37,920 bases of DNA from Cyanobacteriota bacterium erpe_2018_sw_21hr_WHONDRS-SW48-000092_B_bin.40 (GTDB lineage: Bacteria > Cyanobacteriota > Vampirovibrionia > Obscuribacterales > Obscuribacteraceae), in the NCBI GenBank assembly GCA_030917395.1, contig JAUPUU010000455.1, forward strand, positions 1 through 37,920. Reading direction: 5' to 3'. The position numbers were made by a program, and so were the translations under genes. Below the pieces are notes generated by a model that saw only the letters and a list, made by a program, of their open reading frames with translations, made no database searches and had not been told where the DNA came from. Positions 1 to 6,456 of this stretch are shown here, one piece after another (positions within the stretch are counted from its first letter, which is position 1; every line of letters starts with the position of its first letter).

Positions 1-226
1 CCAGAGCCATGTTTGCCACCATCCGCTTCAGGCGGGCATTCTCATCTTCTAACGACTTCAACTTTTTGACGTCGGAGCCTTGCATGCCGCCATATTTTTC
101 TTTCCACCGGTAGATGCTCTGTGGCTGAAGATTATGTTTCCGAGAGACTTCGAGGACGGAGCTACCGTTCTCAACCTCTTTGAGGATTGCCACGATCTGT
201 TCTTCTGTGTGTTTGCTTTTGCGCAT
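1..226 (-). CDS. IS3-family transposase OrfA, partial (3' end off the window)
   Basis: This is the N-terminal 75 codons of the small DNA-binding OrfA protein that, with OrfB, forms the IS3-family transposase. The start is the ATG at 224-226, preceded by a strong GGGGAG ribosome site. The protein opens MRKSKHTEEQIVAILKEV. An HTH_Tnp_1-type helix-turn-helix covers residues 1-45 (the SVLEVSRKHNLQPQSIYRW region), and a charged leucine-zipper-like stretch follows (KKLKSLEDENARLKRMVANM). The frame stays open to the window edge, so nothing here says the copy is dead. OrfB, with the DDE catalytic residues, would lie outside to the left. Longer frames overlapping this segment on either strand are shadows. 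Confidence 0.85.
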   Translation of the reverse strand, partial: MRKSKHTEEQIVAILKEVENGSSVLEVSRKHNLQPQSIYRWKEKYGGMQGSDVKKLKSLEDENARLKRMVANMAL

Positions 227-306
227 TTACTTCTCCCCTTTCTAGGTTCAATTTTAAATGCAGTTGTCACCTTTGCAACGGGTCAATTTTCGGGGAGCAG
301 GTCACA
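1..306 (-). mobile_element. IS3-family insertion sequence, 5' end only
   Basis: The left edge cuts through an insertion sequence. Seen: a transposase OrfA reading frame on the minus strand, preceded by about 80 bases of non-coding DNA ending in TGTGACCTGCTCCCCG read inward from about 306. A 5'-TG terminus followed by a GC-rich stretch is typical of IS3-family inverted repeats. The exact boundary (304 or 306) and the target duplication cannot be set because the other end lies outside the window. Confidence 0.75.
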
Positions 307-465
307 CTATGTTTTATCGCCATTGCTTATGGTCAGAACCGCCCACTGCGCAACAATCTTCCGACCTGAATTTTTAAGGGTTCAACTATCAGTAACCGCA
401 ATAGCATTTTGCAACTACAAGGTCTATTTGCGCCTTCTATCAGCTCTAGCCAAAGGCTTCTTTTC

Positions 466-927
466 TCAAGGCCGCCATCCCCTCTTCAATCTCTCCTCTC
501 TCTGCCTCGCTCGAAGCTCTACAGAAGCCGCTGGTCGGCTCTCAGCCCAACAACCTGGACAGCCATTGGCTAATTCAGGCCAAACAGCCTGAAGTGAATT
601 GGTTTTAGCAAACGAAGTAGCCACAGTGGGCCTGCGGAGTAAGCAGTATGGACAACCGTCGCCACGGCCGCAACGCCTTGATATCGACTCCCGCCAAATG
701 TGTTTTTTGTCAGCGCTACATTGCCACCAGACACAGACTGTCGAACCGTAAGAAAAATCTTCAGGACCAAATCCGCAGTTTTTCTTGTAATACCATTCCT
801 CTTAGAGTTCCGGGTGGGTATTAGATATTGTTGGCTTGGGCTTCTTCGTGCGATTGTTGAAAGGCACGACTACATCCTCAATGGGTTGGCGCGTGTTCAG
901 AAGTTCTTGATTTACTACTTTAGCCAT
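466..927 (-). pseudogene. Decayed DUF4379-like zinc-ribbon protein, in-frame TAA
   Basis: Read from the ATG at 925-927, this strand gives a protein-like sequence of about 120 residues broken by one TAA at 802-804 (codon 42). Before the stop lies a basic segment ending ISNTHPEL. After it come EEWYYKKNCGFGPEDFSYGS, then VCVWWQCSADKKHIW, GRGDGCPYC and NSLQAVWPELANG. The spacing W-x-C...H-x-W...C-P-x-C, followed by a 'sL...PeLa' segment, is the pattern I know from the probable zinc-ribbon domain DUF4379 (PF14311). Beyond LANG the similarity stops, before the TGA at 466-468. The internal stop, the degraded end and the position beside an IS and a second gene fragment indicate a pseudogene. Family assignment is from memory of the motif. 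Confidence 0.65.
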
Positions 928-934
928 GCTAGAT

Positions 935-1060
935 CGCCGTCACTTTGATAGGAACTTCACTAAATTCTTGGTGGACAAGCAAGGTAAAGTGCTGAGGCTC
1001 TATGGCTCTATGGCAAGCCCTGAGAGTTTGTCGGCCGATATTGAAGGCGCACTTAAGTAG
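935..1060 (+). pseudogene. Glutathione peroxidase, 3' fragment
   Basis: The last 41 codons before the TAG at 1058-1060 read FDRNFTKFLVDKQGKVLRLY followed by GSMASPESLSADIEGALK. This matches the C-terminal segment of thiol/glutathione peroxidases, whose usual form is W-N-F-T-K-F-L-V-D-...-G-x-V, then a 'P..L..dI..lL' helix. Only the NFTKFLVD catalytic-Asn region is left. The peroxidatic Cys and Gln regions are absent, and the frame upstream reaches a stop at 908-910. No ribosome site precedes the ATG at 926. The fragment abuts the start of the zinc-ribbon pseudogene on the other strand, so a deletion or recombination junction lies around 925-945. Confidence 0.7.
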
Positions 1061-1079
1061 CTCTCAAGTAGCTCTCATG

Positions 1080-1502
1080 CTAGTCGTCTGAAGAAGGACG
1101 CCTGCGTTGCTGCTTTTTGATTGAATTTTGCGATTTTGTTTCGACCCTTCTGATCTTAGAGCCGAGAGTTGGTTTCGTTGCTTTTCGTACCACGGGTCTG
1201 TGGGCTACAGAGAGCAGCATTTCGGTTACTTTGGCCAGGCAATCATCGATGTTGCCAATTTGATCGCGATAGCGCTGCGAAGTTAAGACCAGGTCGCCTT
1301 CTAGGGTTAGGCGGCTGGCGTACTTGCTGACAAAACGCGCCCTTACTTCATCGCTAATGCTAGGGCTGGAGCTGATAGCCCAACGCATTACTGCTTTGCT
1401 GTTCACTTTGTTGACGTTTTGGCCTCCGGGGCCGCCGCTGCGTGCAAAGGTGAACGAAAATTCGCTCAGTGGAATTTGAATTTTGTCTGTGACTGAAAGC
1501 AT
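1080..1502 (-). CDS. arfB: ArfB/YaeJ-type peptidyl-tRNA hydrolase (ribosome rescue)
   Basis: A 140-residue, codon-independent release factor. In this family the protein enters stalled ribosomes that have no stop codon in the A site and hydrolyses the peptidyl-tRNA. The catalytic loop is clear: SGGPGGQNVNKVNSKAV, with Gly-Gly-Gln at residues 26-28 near the N terminus. The length (about 140) and the absence of codon-recognition domains separate it from RF1/RF2. The C-terminal tail (KATKPTLGSKIRRVETKSQ then KKQQRRR) is the basic segment that ArfB places in the mRNA tunnel. It lies downstream of the His-rich gene on the same strand, separated by a terminator, so it probably has its own promoter in 1503-1540. 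Confidence 0.93.
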   Translation of the reverse strand: MLSVTDKIQIPLSEFSFTFARSGGPGGQNVNKVNSKAVMRWAISSSPSISDEVRARFVSKYASRLTLEGDLVLTSQRYRDQIGNIDDCLAKVTEMLLSVAHRPVVRKATKPTLGSKIRRVETKSQNSIKKQQRRRPSSDD

Positions 1503-1540
1503 AGTTAGATTTGTATACCACAGCTATAGGCCGACATGCA

Positions 1541-1574
1541 AAAGCGCAGAGAATTTTGAGCCTCTCTGCGCTTT
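1541..1574 (-). terminator. Hairpin terminator after the His-rich gene
   Basis: A perfect 12-bp inverted repeat (AAAGCGCAGAGA / TCTCTGCGCTTT) surrounds a 10-base loop, 44 bases past the stop of the His-rich gene. Read on the minus strand the right arm ends in TTTT. The stem begins with A's and ends with T's, so it could act in both directions. Confidence 0.75.
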
Positions 1575-1617
1575 ATAAAGTCGCCTGTGCCTAGTCTACA
1601 GTCTTACCGGTTCAACT

Positions 1618-1962
1618 TTAGGCCGCCGCTAGGCTGCCGTGATTGTCGCAGTGTGTTCCGCAAGGGCTGTGCAGGTGGCCGTTTACGAGATAGTCGACAT
1701 GGTCGCCATGGGGAACCGCAGCATGTCCGCAGTCGGCGCCATGTTTGTGGCTGGAGTCATGACCATCGCACTTATGCTCGGGTGTGCAGGCAACAGGGTT
1801 AGCTGCTGACTCAGAGAGTTTGCACTCATCTACGTGATCACTGTGTAAGTGATGAAGGTGGCCGTCATGAACATAATCAACGTGATCTTCGTGTTTGACG
1901 GCTACATGACCACAGTTGCTACCGTGTTTGTGGTCGTGGCTATTGTGTGTTTCGCAAGACAT
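1618..1962 (-). CDS. His/Cys-rich metal-binding protein, two tandem modules
   Basis: A 114-residue soluble protein with very high His, Asp and Cys content. It is built of two similar modules. Module 1 (about residues 5-40) has HDHKHGSNCGHVAVKHEDHV and GHLHHLHSDHVDEC; module 2 (about 68-110) has HKHGADCGHAAVPHGDHVDY and GHLHSPCGTHCDNHG. The repeated 'HKHG..CGH.AV.H.DHVDY...GHLH' suggests binding of several Zn, Ni or Co ions. I remember similar unnamed His-rich proteins in many bacteria, but I know no established function. There is no signal peptide, so it is probably cytoplasmic: a metal store, buffer or delivery protein. It is monocistronic, bounded downstream by the 1541-1574 terminator. Confidence 0.8.
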   Translation of the reverse strand: MSCETHNSHDHKHGSNCGHVAVKHEDHVDYVHDGHLHHLHSDHVDECKLSESAANPVACTPEHKCDGHDSSHKHGADCGHAAVPHGDHVDYLVNGHLHSPCGTHCDNHGSLAAA

Positions 1963-2160
1963 GATACAGCTCCAAATACGAACTAGTAAAAGTTCTTATG
2001 GGTAATGAAACGAATAAATCCATCGGCTAACTTGAGTCGACTGTTATCGTTTTAACGTCTTGCTATCGCTATGTCAACCGTTGAATTTGTGGTGGCGGCA
2101 ATGGTGCATCCCGGAGCTGCGAAATAGTCCGGGTTTCCGGTGCTATCAAGCTTTTCAAAT

Positions 2161-2240
2161 AAATTTGAAGGGTATGAAAATCGTTTCCATTGCCGCTAGT
2201 TTTCTTGCAAATTTGGGAATGAAAATGGTTTCAATTGTCG
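2161..2240. repeat. Imperfect direct repeat pair in the gap 1963-2283
   Basis: The gap between the His-rich gene and the first Asn-rich gene holds no convincing gene. It contains two copies, 45 bases apart, of ATGAAAATsGTTTCmATTG (2174-2192 and 2219-2237, 17 of 19 identical). Similarity extends upstream through AAATTTG and GGG. Each copy contains an inverted core TGAAA-N4-TTTC(A). It could be an operator pair or a decayed duplication; the sequence does not decide. Confidence 0.55.
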
Positions 2241-2283
2241 ACAATCTGGCTGGTTTCGGTTGATTTCGGCTGATTGATATGGA

Positions 2284-2601
2284 TTAGTGATGGTGACCCC
2301 GCCCGTGGTGCCACTTCCTGCCCCAGCCGTTGTGACGACCGTTGTTCCAGTTCCGACCATTACTCCAGCCATTGTTCCAGTTGTTATTCCAGTTGCTATT
2401 GCAGCGATTGTTGCGCCAGGCATTATTGACATTGCCATAATACTGATTGTTGTATCCGCTTCTCTGGTTCATATAATTTTGCATCGCTTGGAAATTCAAT
2501 CGTCTTTCGAAATCGTTGGCATTTGCAGGCGCAGCGGCGAAAGAACAGCCGATTATGGCGACTGCTGCGGCGGCTGTGCTCAGTAGTTTTTGGGCATTCA
2601 T
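2284..2601 (-). CDS. Secreted Asn/Trp/Gly/His-rich low-complexity protein (paralogue 1)
   Basis: A 105-residue protein of unknown function. The start is the ATG at 2599-2601, with GGAGG seven bases upstream; the longer open frame to 2826 has no such site and its extra residues look like non-coding DNA. Residues 1-28 form a signal peptide (MNAQKLLSTAAAAVAIIGCS, cleavage after AANA-like PANA). The mature part begins with a short charged segment (DFERRLNFQAM), then runs of Asn with Trp, Gly and Arg (NWNNGRHNGW), ending in HHGRGHHH. The composition suggests a disordered, possibly aggregating or metal/polysaccharide-binding exported protein. It is a paralogue of the next gene upstream on the same strand. 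Plus-strand frames in this region are shadows. Confidence 0.75.
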   Translation of the reverse strand: MNAQKLLSTAAAAVAIIGCSFAAAPANANDFERRLNFQAMQNYMNQRSGYNNQYYGNVNNAWRNNRCNSNWNNNWNNGWSNGRNWNNGRHNGWGRKWHHGRGHHH

Positions 2602-2889
2602 TTTAAGTTCCTCCTGCGGTGACAAATAAAATCGACGACGAGGTCGCCTTGAGGTTCCGAGGCTGGCTTTCTCCAAGCTTTCGCGGGCGTTTTCAAAGCG
2701 TGTATTGCTGGCAGAGCAAGCGTTAGTAAATTTATTAAAAGTCTCAAATCGTGCCTGCTTGCAACCCTTGTTGTCGGCCTTTCTATCTATGCTTTTTGAA
2801 TCTAGTGTTTTCTCTTTGAGTACCAAAGAAAAATGGTGCCACTATTGGTGACACCATTTAGTTTTTTACGCAAACCATTGACCGCGTTC

Positions 2890-3216
2890 TTAGTGATGGT
2901 TGTAGTTATGATTGTTGCCTCTGCTTCTGTTCCAGCTGCTGTTGTTGTGATTGTTCCAGTTGCGATTTCTGTAGTGCTTCTTATTCCAGCCATTGTGCTT
3001 GCCGTTATTCCAATTTCTATTATTGTTGTTGCGGCCGCGGTTCCAGTTATTGTCCTGCCGTCCACGATTATGGTCGGCCAATCTTAGATGGTTGGATGTT
3101 GTCTGACGATATTGTTGCCTGTCGTGGTCTCTGGCTTGGGCTGGATTTATTATTGCAATAAAACCGAATAGGGCCATTGCTGTGGCAAAAGCGGCAATTA
3201 GTTTGCGAGCGTTCAT
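2890..3216 (-). CDS. Secreted Asn/Trp/His-rich low-complexity protein (paralogue 2)
   Basis: 108 residues. The ATG at 3214-3216 follows a GGAG ribosome site. The signal peptide covers residues 1-28 (MNARKLIAAFATAMALFGFI, cleavage near PAQA-RD). The mature part is rich in Asn, Arg, His and Trp (NWNRGRNNNNRNWNNGKHNG), with no enzyme motif. It shares the MNA(Q/R)KL start and the NWNNG(R/K)HNGW segment with the gene at 2284-2601, so the two are tandem paralogues. About 290 bases separate them, enough for independent promoters. The ribosome site sits in a small hairpin (3224-3240), a possible translational switch. Confidence 0.72.
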   Translation of the reverse strand: MNARKLIAAFATAMALFGFIAIINPAQARDHDRQQYRQTTSNHLRLADHNRGRQDNNWNRGRNNNNRNWNNGKHNGWNKKHYRNRNWNNHNNSSWNRSRGNNHNYNHH

Positions 3217-3223
3217 TGGTTCT

Positions 3224-3240
3224 CTCCGTGGTTTACGGAG
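3224..3240 (-). promoter_or_regulatory. Hairpin covering the ribosome site of the 2890-3216 gene
   Basis: On the minus strand CTCCGT-aaacc-ACGGAG forms a 6-bp stem with a 5-base loop. The right arm contains the GGAG ribosome site, eight bases before the ATG, so folding would hide it. This may be chance given the short stem. Confidence 0.45.
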
Positions 3241-3282
3241 CGTTGGACGGGGTTATTCTGCCCTAGTTCCCGCAAGTTTCGG

Positions 3283-4050
3283 CTAGTGTCCTAATTTTTC
3301 GCCAAGACCTAGTTCCATCAGCGCTGAGTCACCATTTGCCTTTTGCGCCTTTGAGGTAGTAATGGTGTATGGATCTGTTGCCTTTTTGTAGCCCACAGGG
3401 GCTACAAAATCTTTTGCGTTGTATGGTAGCTCTTTGAAGCTAAGGGTTGTTAAATATTCAACGAAGCCGCTGCGCTGGTAGCCACCGAGCCAGCCAGTGT
3501 CAGCTACCTTGGGCTTGTCGAAAATTAGTGAATACTTTGTCAAAATACCTTTTTGCGGGCGTATTCCATAATATCCAGAAATCAGGGCGTCAACTTCTGG
3601 CGCCGTATTTAGGTGTTCGATAAACCAGAAGGTTTGTGTGCCCATCTTGTAGGCCCAGCTTTTGGCCCCGGTGGCATCGACTGCTTTTGATCTTGCTAGG
3701 CCTATATGATTTGTAGGCATGGCTTTAAGGTCTACTGGATACGAACTATAAAACTGCTTGCGTGTGGTTTTCCATTCTATTTTGTCGTCATTGCGGAATG
3801 TCACAACTGACCAATCGGGCGCCTTTGAGAGAAGGTAATAACCCCAAGACTCATTGCAAATTTTAATTGCATTTTTTGAGAAGTGTATTTTCGAGCGCCC
3901 AATATCCTTGTGAACTTGAGTAATTACCCATTCGTGCTCACCTGTGGACTTATTGCTTGGCTCGCTTGCCATCGTGGGGCCTGGGAAGAAAAGGTTGCCC
4001 ATGACGGCGAGGCTAAGTAAGGTTATTTGATAGTCAAATCTGTCTTTCAT
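3283..4050 (-). CDS. Secreted protein of unknown function, related to the 18778-19647 product
   Basis: 255 residues. The N-terminal hydrophobic segment (residues 10-28, ending TMASEP) is a probable signal peptide. The mature protein is beta-rich, with no catalytic motif I recognise. Two segments resemble the protein encoded at 18778-19647: an early KIHFSKNAIKICNESWGYYL segment followed by 'W.V...ND.K', and a C-terminal FVAPVGYKKATD segment matching FYAKPVGYKAAKD there. This suggests a family of exported proteins with a LolA-like or DUF4412-like fold, but that fold guess is weak. The gene is divergent from the nuclease-like gene, with an inverted repeat between them. No clear ribosome site precedes the ATG. 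Confidence 0.65.
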   Translation of the reverse strand: MKDRFDYQITLLSLAVMGNLFFPGPTMASEPSNKSTGEHEWVITQVHKDIGRSKIHFSKNAIKICNESWGYYLLSKAPDWSVVTFRNDDKIEWKTTRKQFYSSYPVDLKAMPTNHIGLARSKAVDATGAKSWAYKMGTQTFWFIEHLNTAPEVDALISGYYGIRPQKGILTKYSLIFDKPKVADTGWLGGYQRSGFVEYLTTLSFKELPYNAKDFVAPVGYKKATDPYTITTSKAQKANGDSALMELGLGEKLGH

Positions 4051-4109
4051 TTACCGTTCACAGTCAGGCTTAAATATTAGATTCCCGCTGCTGCGGCAAA
4101 AAACATTGT

Positions 4110-4139
4110 ATGACATAGGTTAGAAGTCATAATAACCTA
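4110..4139. promoter_or_regulatory. Interleaved inverted repeats in the divergent promoter region
   Basis: TAGGTTA (4116-4122) and TAACCTA (4133-4139) form a 7-10-7 inverted repeat. ATGAC (4110-4114) and GTCAT (4126-4130) form a second one interleaved with it. Both lie between the divergent starts at 4050 and 4180, a natural place for a shared operator. Confidence 0.45.
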
Positions 4140-4179
4140 AACTACACAAATGCTAGCAGCGTTGGCGAAGGCAAAATAG

Positions 4180-4710
4180 GTGAAGCAGTTGCAAGAGAAG
4201 AATATTTTGACGGTTCTAGCGCTGGCAGTCGCTTCTAGTTTATTAATTGGGCAATCGGCCCAAGCTGAGCGGTACAAAGCGCGTGTGCTCACTGTTTATG
4301 ATGGTGATACTTTGTTGGTCGACCATGGCGGCAAGCGCGAGAAAATCATATTGTACGGAGTGGATTGCCCCGAAGGTGCTCAAGACTTTGGCCCTCAGGC
4401 CAAGCAGTTCACTGAGGCCTGCTGCTCTCATAAAGATGTAGTGATTGACTTCAAGGGACGCGACAAATTTAACCGATTGGTGGCCGAGATCTACTTGAGC
4501 GATGGCGCCGATCTCAATCATGAGTTGGTAAAGCGAGGTCTGGCCTGGTGGAGTGATAAATTTGCTGCCGGTGACACCGTTTTGCAAGCTCTGCAAACTG
4601 AGGCAAAGGCTGGTAGCGCGGGCCTTTGGGCTGCACCGCATCCGATACCGCCATGGCTCTTTCGTAATGGCGATAAAGCCGTTCAGGCTACGATTGTGCC
4701 TTCTAACTAA
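4180..4710 (+). CDS. Secreted staphylococcal-nuclease-like (SNase/TNase) protein, key Arg replaced
   Basis: 176 residues, GTG start at 4180, signal peptide residues 1-29 (cleavage near SAQA-ER). The SNase OB-fold is clear at residues 31-152: VLTVYDGDTLLVD (calcium-ligand Asp43), LYGVDCPE (Asp62 and Glu65, equivalent to Asp40 and Glu43 of the S. aureus enzyme), and GRDKFNRLVAEIYL (Arg99, equivalent to Arg87). The residue eight before Glu65, equivalent to the catalytic Arg35, is Ile57 (ATA at 4348-4350). Family members usually read K-(V/I)-R-L-x-G-I-D-x-P-E, and AGA to ATA is a single change. The protein may be a weak or inactive nuclease, or may bind nucleic acid. It is divergent from the gene at 3283-4050. 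Confidence 0.85.
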   Translation: MKQLQEKNILTVLALAVASSLLIGQSAQAERYKARVLTVYDGDTLLVDHGGKREKIILYGVDCPEGAQDFGPQAKQFTEACCSHKDVVIDFKGRDKFNRLVAEIYLSDGADLNHELVKRGLAWWSDKFAAGDTVLQALQTEAKAGSAGLWAAPHPIPPWLFRNGDKAVQATIVPSN

Positions 4711-4818
4711 AGATGGCTAGAATTATTGGTGCGCGGCTGTCAGAATGATGGCGGCATCCCTCATCAAGTCAAGATATTGATTTAATGTTCGGCGTAATTA
4801 GTTGTTAGGAGGTACGGA

Positions 4819-6324
4819 ATGCAGTCCAAATCCAGCGCCATTAGTGCATTCAGCGCGAACAAAGATGTAACCATGAAACGCAAGCCACTTGTCAGCCTCG
4901 CTTCTTTCCTCATGGCAATCTCGCTAGGATTTTGCTCCTTGCCTGTTCAGGCTGTTAGCTTTGGCATCACTCCATTTCCTAAGGGTGGTGAGAACGCCAC
5001 TCCTAAAGACCAGACGAATGCCATGAAAATGTGTGTTGATGCTGGTGTTAGCGGTATCTTTTACGGTGGAACATGGGCTGACCTGGAGCCTTCAAAGGGC
5101 ACCTATTCGCTTACCCAGCTAGGTAAAACTCTCAAATATGCGCCTAAGCTAAAGCGCTTCTTGGGTGTGCAGGTTTTCGATATCACGACAAAGAACATGC
5201 CCAGTGATTTGACTAAGGCTAAGCTTGATAGCCCTAAGGTCGTCAGTCGTTTCGGTCAGTTACTGTCGCGCTTGAAGAAAACTACTGGTGGCAATATTGC
5301 TTACTTCTCGATTGGCAACGAGGCTGATGTTTATCTAGCCAAGCATCCTAAGGAAGTGGATAGCTTTATGAAATTCTTTGCTCTGGCAAAGAAAGAGGTT
5401 GTGAAAACTTTCCCCGGTTGCAAGGTTGGCATTACTCTTCGCGCTGAGAATCTCCTCAACGGTAAAGAGCCTTCTGCCATGGCCCAGAAGCTCTTGGATG
5501 AGAGCGACGTGCTGATGTTTAACTACTATCCGATGGAAAACTACAAGCCTAAGAAGCCGCAGCAAGTCGAACAAGACATGGAGACTTTGGCTAAGATTGC
5601 TAATGGCAAGTCAATTGTGTTTCAAGAAATTGGCTATCCAAGCTCACCAAAGCTTGGTTCATCTGATAAAAACCAGGCTGAATTTATGGAGCTAGCTTTC
5701 AAAGAATTGCGCAAAAATCCTCAATTTGAATTCGCCAATTTCTTCGCTTTGCACGATTTGACCCCTGCTATCTGTGATTATTTAGCTGAGCATTACACGA
5801 TAAGTAGCAAGAATTATCGCCAAGTGATGCAGTCTCTAGGTCTGCGTCGCAGCTCTGGTAAAGCCAGAACCTCTTGGGATGTCGTGAAGAAAGGTCTAGC
5901 CGAAAAACCTGCTGTTAAACCAGCTGAGGTTAAACCAGCTGAGGTTAAACCAGATGTGACTAAACCAGAGGATATGCCTACTGATGTCGCTCCTGGTGAA
6001 AAGTTGCCGACCGAAACTCCGACAACCACACCGGCTGAGACTCCGGCTAAAACCCCAGCTGAAACACCTGCTACAGCACCAGGTTCAACCCCGGCTGAAA
6101 CGCCAGCTGCTACTCCTGCCGAAACACCGGCAAAGAGCGATTCTGAATCGAAATCTGAAGCGAAGCCTGAGTCTGCACCTGCGGCAACGACTGAAACTAA
6201 GACTGAGACGAAGGCGGAGACGAAGAGTGACGCTTCTGAGTCGAAGTCTGAAGAGAAGCCCAAGTCTAAGGGTTGGTTTAAGTTCAAGTCGAAGTCTAAG
6301 TCTGGAGAAAAGACCGAGAAATAG
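4819..6324 (+). CDS. Secreted TIM-barrel glycoside-hydrolase-like protein with low-complexity tail
   Basis: 501 residues. The ATG at 4819 follows a strong AGGAGG, which supports it over the ATG at 4873, although the signal peptide proper is residues 19-45 (KRKPLVSLASFLMAISLGFC). Residues 47-345 look like a clan GH-A (beta/alpha)8 domain: FGITPFPKGG at strand 1, FSIGNEAD with the probable acid/base Glu168 after Asn, NYYPME, and FQEIGYPSS with the probable nucleophile Glu270. The substrate is not predictable; a cell-wall or extracellular polysaccharide is likely. Residues from about 365 are a disordered tail of KPAEV, TPAET and SKSE repeats ending in a Lys-rich segment, perhaps wall- or polyanion-binding. 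A hairpin follows the stop. Confidence 0.72.
   Translation: MQSKSSAISAFSANKDVTMKRKPLVSLASFLMAISLGFCSLPVQAVSFGITPFPKGGENATPKDQTNAMKMCVDAGVSGIFYGGTWADLEPSKGTYSLTQLGKTLKYAPKLKRFLGVQVFDITTKNMPSDLTKAKLDSPKVVSRFGQLLSRLKKTTGGNIAYFSIGNEADVYLAKHPKEVDSFMKFFALAKKEVVKTFPGCKVGITLRAENLLNGKEPSAMAQKLLDESDVLMFNYYPMENYKPKKPQQVEQDMETLAKIANGKSIVFQEIGYPSSPKLGSSDKNQAEFMELAFKELRKNPQFEFANFFALHDLTPAICDYLAEHYTISSKNYRQVMQSLGLRRSSGKARTSWDVVKKGLAEKPAVKPAEVKPAEVKPDVTKPEDMPTDVAPGEKLPTETPTTTPAETPAKTPAETPATAPGSTPAETPAATPAETPAKSDSESKSEAKPESAPAATTETKTETKAETKSDASESKSEEKPKSKGWFKFKSKSKSGEKTEK
5914..5958 (+). repeat. 15-bp tandem repeat within the glycosidase tail
   Basis: Two exact copies and a partial third of GTTAAACCAGCTGAG encode the VKPAE repeats at the start of the disordered tail. 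Such units change copy number easily. Confidence 0.8.
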
Positions 6325-6352
6325 AGCGCTAGTTAGCTCTCGTCGTTCAATT

Positions 6353-6388
6353 CAAGGGGAATTCGCTCTAACCAGCGAATTCCCCTTG
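6353..6388 (+). terminator. Long hairpin after the glycosidase gene
   Basis: A perfect 15-bp stem (CAAGGGGAATTCGCT / AGCGAATTCCCCTTG) with a CTAACC loop lies 28 bases after the stop. No T-run follows, so it may stabilise the 3' end or attenuate rather than terminate fully. The next gene begins 69 bases later on the same strand. Confidence 0.65.
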
Positions 6389-6456
6389 GAACTAATTGGG
6401 TCAAGGGCCGTCGCCACCCTCAGAAATTTAAGACTTTGAGGAAAGAGGGAAGCGCT

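Noticed and set aside
58..270. 70-codon minus-strand frame over the IS
   Set aside because: It is a different frame from OrfA and has no transposase features.
570..770. 66-codon minus-strand frame starting MVLKIFL
   Set aside because: It is an out-of-frame shadow of the zinc-ribbon pseudogene, whose true frame carries the Cys/His motif.
2287..2586. Open plus-strand frame rich in Val/Pro/Ile opposite the first Asn-rich gene
   Set aside because: It is the shadow of Asn codons (GTT on the other strand); the minus-strand frame has the signal peptide and ribosome site.
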